15,757 nucleotides of DNA from Aurantibacter sp042094015 (GTDB lineage: Bacteria > Bacteroidota > Bacteroidia > Flavobacteriales > Flavobacteriaceae), in NCBI RefSeq assembly GCF_042094015.1, contig NZ_JBELDZ010000058.1, positions 1 to 15,757 on the forward strand, written 5' to 3'. The notes below the pieces were generated by a model. The model was not told the origin of the DNA and ran no database searches. It saw only the letters and a program-made list of their open reading frames with translations. Of the stretch, positions 14,094 to 15,757 are shown one piece after another. How positions within the stretch are numbered: position 1 is the first letter of the stretch; each line of letters starts with the position of its first letter. The position numbers and the translations under genes are program-made.

Positions 14094-15152
14094 CTATATT
14101 TTTAATAAAAATTCAATAGTATCTATACTGTCTGCAAAATCCGTTAATTTTGGTTGTTGTGTTTCTCCAAAGTTTACTTTGTTGCCAATGTCCTCATTAC
14201 TAACTATACATTGAATTAAATCGTTATCGTTAGATAATTTTATCTTTAGGGAATCTAAGTCATCATAATATTCATAAAAAAGCGTAGCAATTGGAGATCC
14301 GTAACTGGTATCTTCTTTTATCATAAAAAAGCCGTTTTCTAGCATATCAAATTCGCTCATTAAATAGACTGCTTTGTTGTAATCGTAATTATTAGTGTAT
14401 TTATGATAGTTTATTATATCATTCCAGTGGTAAATACCATTAAATAAGGTATCAAAATTATAACCTTTAGGAACAAATATTTTAGAGACATTTCTACAAC
14501 CTAATCCAAAATACCTAAAAATATCTTCGGATAGATTTTTCATATCATCTTCAGATTCGTTTCCGTTTAAAACAGCTACGGAATTTCTATTTTTTCTAAT
14601 TATTGATGGATTACCTTTGAAATAATAATCAAAATAACGTGCTGTATTATTGCTACCTGTAGCTATAACAGCATCAAAATTTTCTAATTTTTCTTCAGTA
14701 AAGTTAACTTTTCCTTTAAAACCATTTTCAACATACTCTAAGTATTTTGCTAAAAAGGGTAGAAGTTGTTTGTCGTTAGAAGATTGTTTTACTAGAACAT
14801 TATGACCAGATAATAGAACGCATAAAAAATCATGAAACCCAACTAAAGGAATGTTTCCCGCCATAATAATGGCAACATTTTGTGGAGTAACTTTATTAAA
14901 ACTATAATTAGAAGTAAAACTTTCAAGATTACTTTTTTCTAAAGCTTTAGACCAAGAATTAAAACTGAATATTAAATTATCTAAATTAAACCAACCATTA
15001 TGTTGTTTTGCTAATTTTATTTGATGTTTAAAACCATCAAAAAATAAATCGTTATGCAAAATAGAATCATTTTTTTTAAACTCACTAGATGTAAATTGAC
15101 TTAAAAAACGACCTAATTCTGTAAAAGCTTTAATTCTTTGTTCTAATTGCAT
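14094..15152 (-). CDS. Acyl-CoA reductase (LuxC-like, aldehyde dehydrogenase fold)
   Basis: The 352-residue protein belongs to the LuxC/acyl-CoA reductase family, which reduces activated acyl groups to aldehydes with NAD(P)H. Visible marks are the cofactor-binding stretch I-I-M-A-G-N-I-P-L-V-G-F-H-D-F (95-109), V-L-V-K-Q-S-S-N-D (119-127), F-D-A-V-I-A-T-G-S-N-N-T (159-170), and the catalytic cysteine Cys219 in Y-F-G-L-G-C-R-N-V-S. It is shorter than LuxC of luminous bacteria (about 480 residues), and there are no luxD, luxE or luciferase genes nearby, so bioluminescence is not implied. It is divergent from a ferredoxin gene and shares its promoter region. The physiological substrate is unknown. 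The ATG start fits the family's N-terminal helical region. Confidence 0.88.
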   Translation of the reverse strand: MQLEQRIKAFTELGRFLSQFTSSEFKKNDSILHNDLFFDGFKHQIKLAKQHNGWFNLDNLIFSFNSWSKALEKSNLESFTSNYSFNKVTPQNVAIIMAGNIPLVGFHDFLCVLLSGHNVLVKQSSNDKQLLPFLAKYLEYVENGFKGKVNFTEEKLENFDAVIATGSNNTARYFDYYFKGNPSIIRKNRNSVAVLNGNESEDDMKNLSEDIFRYFGLGCRNVSKIFVPKGYNFDTLFNGIYHWNDIINYHKYTNNYDYNKAVYLMSEFDMLENGFFMIKEDTSYGSPIATLFYEYYDDLDSLKIKLSNDNDLIQCIVSNEDIGNKVNFGETQQPKLTDFADSIDTIEFLLKI

Positions 15153-15159
15153 AAGATAT

Positions 15160-15192
15160 TTTGGTTATAAAGTCAATTGGCTTTATTTTTGC
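15160..15192 (+). promoter_or_regulatory. Promoter for the ferredoxin gene
   Basis: TTTG at 15160-15163 is followed after 20 bases by TATTTTTGC at 15184-15192. Both boxes match the Bacteroidota vegetative consensus. Transcription would start near 15198, giving a leader of about 80 bases before the ATG at 15278. Confidence 0.65.
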
Positions 15193-15195
15193 ACT

Positions 15196-15204
15196 GCAAA
15201 GTTA
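15196..15204 (-). promoter_or_regulatory. -7 box for the acyl-CoA reductase gene
   Basis: On the minus strand the sequence is TAACTTTGC, an exact TAnnTTTGC match, about 44 bases ahead of the reductase ATG at 15152. Together with the plus-strand box it forms the inverted repeat TTTGCA-C-TGCAAA (15188-15200), so the two -7 boxes are back to back, only three bases apart. No TTG at the ideal upstream distance was found. Confidence 0.5.
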
Positions 15205-15277
15205 AGAAAAGCAATTGAGCTTGTAAAGTTTTATAAAACAACAATTAGCCTCAATTTTTATAAAAAAAGAAATTTCT

Positions 15278-15631
15278 ATGGCAATTATTATAACAGACGA
15301 ATGTATTAACTGTGGTGCTTGTGAGCCAGAATGTCCAAATACTGCAATATATGAAGGAGCAGATGATTGGAGATATAAAGATGGTACTAGTTTAGATGGA
15401 GAATTAGTTTTACCTAATGGTAAAAATGTTGATGCAGATGAAGCTCAAGAGCCAATTAGTGATGAAATTTATTACATAGTTCCAGACAAGTGTACAGAAT
15501 GTGTTGGTTTTCATGAAGAACCTCAATGTGCTGCGGTTTGTCCTGTGGATTGTTGTGTTCCTGACGATTCTCACGTAGAAACTGAAGAAGTTTTATTAGG
15601 AAAACAAAAATTTATGCATCCTGACGGATAA
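15278..15631 (+). CDS. 2[4Fe-4S] ferredoxin, Allochromatium type
   Basis: This small soluble electron carrier has 117 residues. The first cluster motif is Cys9-x2-Cys12-x2-Cys15-x3-Cys19-Pro. The second is Cys72-x2-Cys75-x8-Cys84-x3-Cys88-Pro, with extra cysteines 92 and 93. The longer gap between the second and third cysteines of the second motif and the C-terminal extension place it with the Allochromatium (Alvin)-type low-potential ferredoxins. An insertion of about 45 residues, rich in Asp and Glu, separates the two motifs; it is longer than in minimal clostridial ferredoxins. The protein is strongly acidic, as expected for docking to redox partners. Its partner is unknown. The divergent acyl-CoA reductase shares its promoter region, but that enzyme class uses NAD(P)H, so a direct link is uncertain. 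The gene is monocistronic with a terminator 25 bases on. Confidence 0.94.
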   Translation: MAIIITDECINCGACEPECPNTAIYEGADDWRYKDGTSLDGELVLPNGKNVDADEAQEPISDEIYYIVPDKCTECVGFHEEPQCAAVCPVDCCVPDDSHVETEEVLLGKQKFMHPDG

Positions 15632-15655
15632 ATTTATATCGTTTTTATAAATATT

Positions 15656-15687
15656 AAAAATCCTAAGTATTTGCTTAGGATTTTTTT
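15656..15687 (+). terminator. Terminator after the ferredoxin gene
   Basis: A perfect 12-base stem, AAAAATCCTAAG (15656-15667) with CTTAGGATTTTT (15674-15685), encloses the loop TATTTG and continues into T to 15687. It starts 25 bases after the ferredoxin stop codon. Confidence 0.92.
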
Positions 15688-15711
15688 ATGCTATAAAACC
15701 ATATAATTACT

Positions 15712-15720
15712 TACATTTGC
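15712..15720 (+). promoter_or_regulatory. -7 box for a gene beyond the right edge
   Basis: TACATTTGC matches the TAnnTTTGC consensus exactly and lies after the ferredoxin terminator. The remaining 37 bases to the window end contain no ATG-started frame, so the gene it serves must begin outside. A purine-rich AAAAGGAAAT closes the window and might be the ribosome-binding region. The upstream -33 element is not clear. Confidence 0.45.
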
Positions 15721-15757
15721 ACTCGTTAAAACAGTAGAATCTCCATTAAAAGGAAAT

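Noticed and set aside
14094..15152. Part of a bioluminescence (lux) operon
   Set aside because: Only the LuxC-like fold is present; there are no luxA, B, D or E genes beside it and the protein is much shorter than LuxC.
1..15757. Mobile element, prophage, defence system or CRISPR array
   Set aside because: No transposase, integrase, phage structural gene, terminal inverted repeats or regularly spaced repeats were seen, and gene composition is uniform across the window.

Overview
The window looks like chromosomal DNA from a marine-type member of the Flavobacteriaceae (Bacteroidota). The genus cannot be fixed from the sequence alone. Reasons: the DNA is very AT-rich; there are no clear Shine-Dalgarno sequences; several promoters fit the Bacteroidota TAnnTTTG(C) -7 box; lipoproteins have short signal peptides, one followed by an S-S-D-D-D surface-export signal; and the families present (Bacteroidota-type formimidoylglutamase, DUF6787, DUF6146, TonB receptor with a carboxypeptidase-regulatory-like N-terminus) are typical of this group. 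No tRNA, rRNA, CRISPR array, insertion sequence or phage gene was seen. Coding density is high and no gene-free stretch exceeds about 190 bases.

Layout. (1) 47-3178, minus strand: a tightly packed unit hutG-like arginase-family gene > 96-residue membrane protein > recQ, with a 1-base overlap and a 1-base gap. (2) 3267-4154, plus strand: a membrane-anchored coiled-coil protein of unknown function, ended by a hairpin terminator. (3) 4231-6528, minus: DNA topoisomerase III (topB), starting at TTG. (4) 6715-10037, plus: a three-gene unit made of a small secreted His/Cys-rich protein, a ZnuD-like TonB-dependent receptor and a surface-type lipoprotein. It ends at a strong bidirectional terminator shared with the convergent genes. 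(5) 10116-11082, minus: a DUF6787 membrane protein and a DUF6146 lipoprotein. (6) 11176-11811, minus: a DUF937 protein with its own terminator. (7) 11937-14020, minus: serC then serA, the first two steps of serine synthesis in transcription order. (8) 14094-15152, minus: a LuxC-type acyl-CoA reductase, divergent from (9) 15278-15631, plus: a 2[4Fe-4S] ferredoxin. These two share a compact region with back-to-back -7 boxes. A terminator and a further -7 box close the window and point to a gene starting just beyond it.

Most of the window is housekeeping: DNA repair and topology, serine synthesis and electron transfer. The part most like a dedicated, poorly described system is the 6715-10037 unit. 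Its composition suggests metal (zinc or copper-like) capture at the cell surface and import across the outer membrane. That function is inferred from motifs and gene order; nothing in the sequence proves the substrate.
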